From: a virus | IMG/VR virus record: IMGVR_UViG_3300027749_000377 | Location: 1 to 29,801 of that record | Strand: one strand, 5' to 3' | DNA: 29,801 bases | Part shown: piece by piece, positions 28,801-29,801 of the stretch | Position numbering within the stretch: position 1 is the stretch's first letter | How the letters are laid out: each line of letters begins with the position of its first letter | Notes under the pieces: model-generated | Databases searched by the model: none | What the model was told of the DNA's origin: nothing | What the model saw: the letters and a program-made list of their open reading frames with translations, nothing else | Translations under genes and position numbers: made by a program

Positions 28801-29571
28801 ATGGTAGCACCAATCAATTTCGGACCCGGAATCACAATAGGCAGTGGCGTTTGGATCGGAGCAGATCCACCCAATCTCTACACCACACTGGCAGGCAGTT
28901 TGCTGTTCAACGGCACCAGTCAGTATCTTGGTCTATCACCAGCATATACATTGAGCACTGGAGCCTATACCATAGAAGGTTGGTTCTACAACAACAGCAG
29001 TTGGGCCACAGCCTGTGGACTCTGTGGCACCAGCAACGCAGGCGGTCTGCATTGGTTCAACACCGATGCACAGTCATTTACCCTGGACAAAAACGGCGGG
29101 GGTGGCACCAGGACTTATACTTTTCCTGCTAACACCCTGCAGGTCAATCGGTGGCACTACATCGTACTCAATCGCAATGCCACCACACAGGTAGAAACCA
29201 TGTGGGTGGGCACGTTTAGTAACACCGCCAACTATGTGACTTGCACCCAAGCCACAGGTGCTTCTGGCGGCACCAGCATCAGTGGTGGCACACAGGTCAA
29301 CAGTCTTGATTATACCGGCGCCAGCGACTGGGTGGCCAGATACTATGGGGGATATTTCCCGGGCTATATCACTAACTTCAGAGCCACTACAGGTGCGGCC
29401 GTGTACAACAGCACGAGTTCAACAATCACAGCACCGTCAGCACCATTAACATCGGGCGCAAATACCAAGTATCTAATGTTGGGTGCCACAGTGACCACAG
29501 ACACGTCGGGCACACAAACTGTGACCAATAATGGTACTGTGACACAAACCAACACAACTAAACCTTTCTAA
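28801..29571 (+). CDS. LamG/concanavalin-like lectin-fold protein, 256 aa
   Basis: Opens MVAPINFGPGITIGSGVWIG, the GITIGxG motif shared with 18046 and 29581. Residues ~30-190 form a LamG-like jelly roll: GSLLFNGTSQYLGLSPAYTL, then TGAYTIEGWFYNNSSW, FTLDKNGGGGTRTYTF, LQVNRWHYIVLNRNATT and a GYITNFRATTGAAVYN strand near residue ~194, typical of LamG-3 domains (S.YTIE.W.., W.HIA.VR, G.I.N.R.T.G.A.Y). The C-terminal ~45 residues are Thr/Ser-rich with TVTNNGTVTQTN repeats. LamG proteins in aquatic phages are thought to bind surface sugars as fibre or head decorations. It starts 1 nt after the endolysin, so shares the late transcript. Confidence 0.8.
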   Translation: MVAPINFGPGITIGSGVWIGADPPNLYTTLAGSLLFNGTSQYLGLSPAYTLSTGAYTIEGWFYNNSSWATACGLCGTSNAGGLHWFNTDAQSFTLDKNGGGGTRTYTFPANTLQVNRWHYIVLNRNATTQVETMWVGTFSNTANYVTCTQATGASGGTSISGGTQVNSLDYTGASDWVARYYGGYFPGYITNFRATTGAAVYNSTSSTITAPSAPLTSGANTKYLMLGATVTTDTSGTQTVTNNGTVTQTNTTKPF

Positions 29572-29580
29572 GGAAACAAC

Positions 29581-29801
29581 ATGGCATTACCAGGAGTAGC
29601 AGTAGGGGCGGGCATCACAATAGGTGGCGGGATTTTTATGGGCACCGGCAGTCCATTGACCACCACTTCCGTTGGTCAAAATGTCACAGGCGGTCCAAGC
29701 AGTACAGGATTTTTCTTTGCTGTATTAAATAGAGGTTACCAAGGGTGGGATACTTTTGCTGCCAATGGCAACAATGGTTCTTGGACTGCCACAGGCAACT
29801 T
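29581..29801 (+). CDS. Structural protein of the GITIG N-terminal type (partial, runs off the end)
   Basis: ATG at 29581 preceded by AAGGA at 29572-29576; open to the window end (73 codons plus). N-terminus MALPGVAVGAGITIGGGIFM contains the same GITIGxGI motif as the preceding gene and the 47-aa protein. The following ~50 residues (SVGQNVTGGPSSTGFFFAVL then NRGYQGWDTFAANGNNGSW) are Gly/Asn/Thr-rich, as in aquatic phage head or tail decorations. It is probably a paralogue of the LamG-like gene, but the diagnostic part lies outside the window. Confidence 0.7.
   Translation, partial: MALPGVAVGAGITIGGGIFMGTGSPLTTTSVGQNVTGGPSSTGFFFAVLNRGYQGWDTFAANGNNGSWTATGN

Noticed and set aside
1-29801. tRNA genes, integrase or attachment sites
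   Set aside because: No cloverleaf with a TTCGA-type arm was seen in the gaps, which are too short to hold one except 14945-15138, and no recombinase motifs appear in any frame.

Overview
The window is a stretch of a T4-like (myovirus) bacteriophage genome, probably from an aquatic metagenome. The evidence is a T4-type clamp-loader ATPase (gp44-like), a gp31-like GroES co-chaperonin, PhoH, several collagen-like or beta-helical tail fibre genes whose N-termini are typical of marine and freshwater T4-like phages, a two-component spanin pair with a GH19 endolysin, and almost gapless coding with ATGA/TAATG overlaps. No tRNA, integrase, IS or CRISPR was seen. The host is probably a Gram-negative aquatic proteobacterium: spanins imply an outer membrane. 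A Bug/TctC-type binding protein and an ErpA close to proteobacterial versions hint at a betaproteobacterium, but that is inference.

Layout: (1) 1-2205 (+): small phage genes, then a host-like cassette of translation factor IF-1, iron/manganese superoxide dismutase and the iron-sulfur carrier ErpA. (2) 2202-8772: adhesion/tail structural block, with one fibre on the minus strand diverging from a plus-strand set that includes a 1388-aa Ig-repeat protein. (3) 8780-14213 (+): replication/metabolism block, starting behind a sigma70-like promoter: small proteins, a DNA polymerase III alpha-like fragment, GroES-like gp31, clamp loader, a radical SAM enzyme with C-terminal cysteine clusters, and a HAD phosphatase. 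(4) 14210-14944 (-): phoH, convergent with the HAD gene. (5) 15139-19331 (+): second fibre block with 51-bp tandem repeats and a YadA-like repeat fibre. (6) 19413-22722 (+): five overlapping virion or unknown genes. (7) 22719-23438 (-): methyltransferase. (8) 23490-26588 (+): four ATGA-coupled genes: periplasmic Bug/TctC binding protein, 2OG-Fe(II)-like oxygenase, sulfotransferase-like P-loop protein, and an APS-kinase-like/nucleotidyltransferase fusion. (9) 26616-28799 (+): lysis block (inner-membrane spanin, a cysteine-rich putative virion protein, lipoprotein spanin, GH19 endolysin). (10) 28801-29801 (+): LamG-like protein and the start of another protein of the same N-terminal type. The longest non-coding stretch is 14945-15138 (194 nt).

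Working together: the early/middle block supplies replication and folding functions, the host-like genes (IF-1, SOD, ErpA, Bug, APS kinase/sulfotransferase) look like auxiliary genes that sustain translation, redox balance and metabolism of the infected cell, and the remainder builds adhesins and lyses the cell. The most interesting pattern is a short N-terminal tag resembling the T4 capsid-targeting sequence on otherwise unrelated proteins, including possibly the superoxide dismutase, which would predict an encapsidated antioxidant enzyme. All identifications are by eye from motifs and remembered family features; no database search was run.
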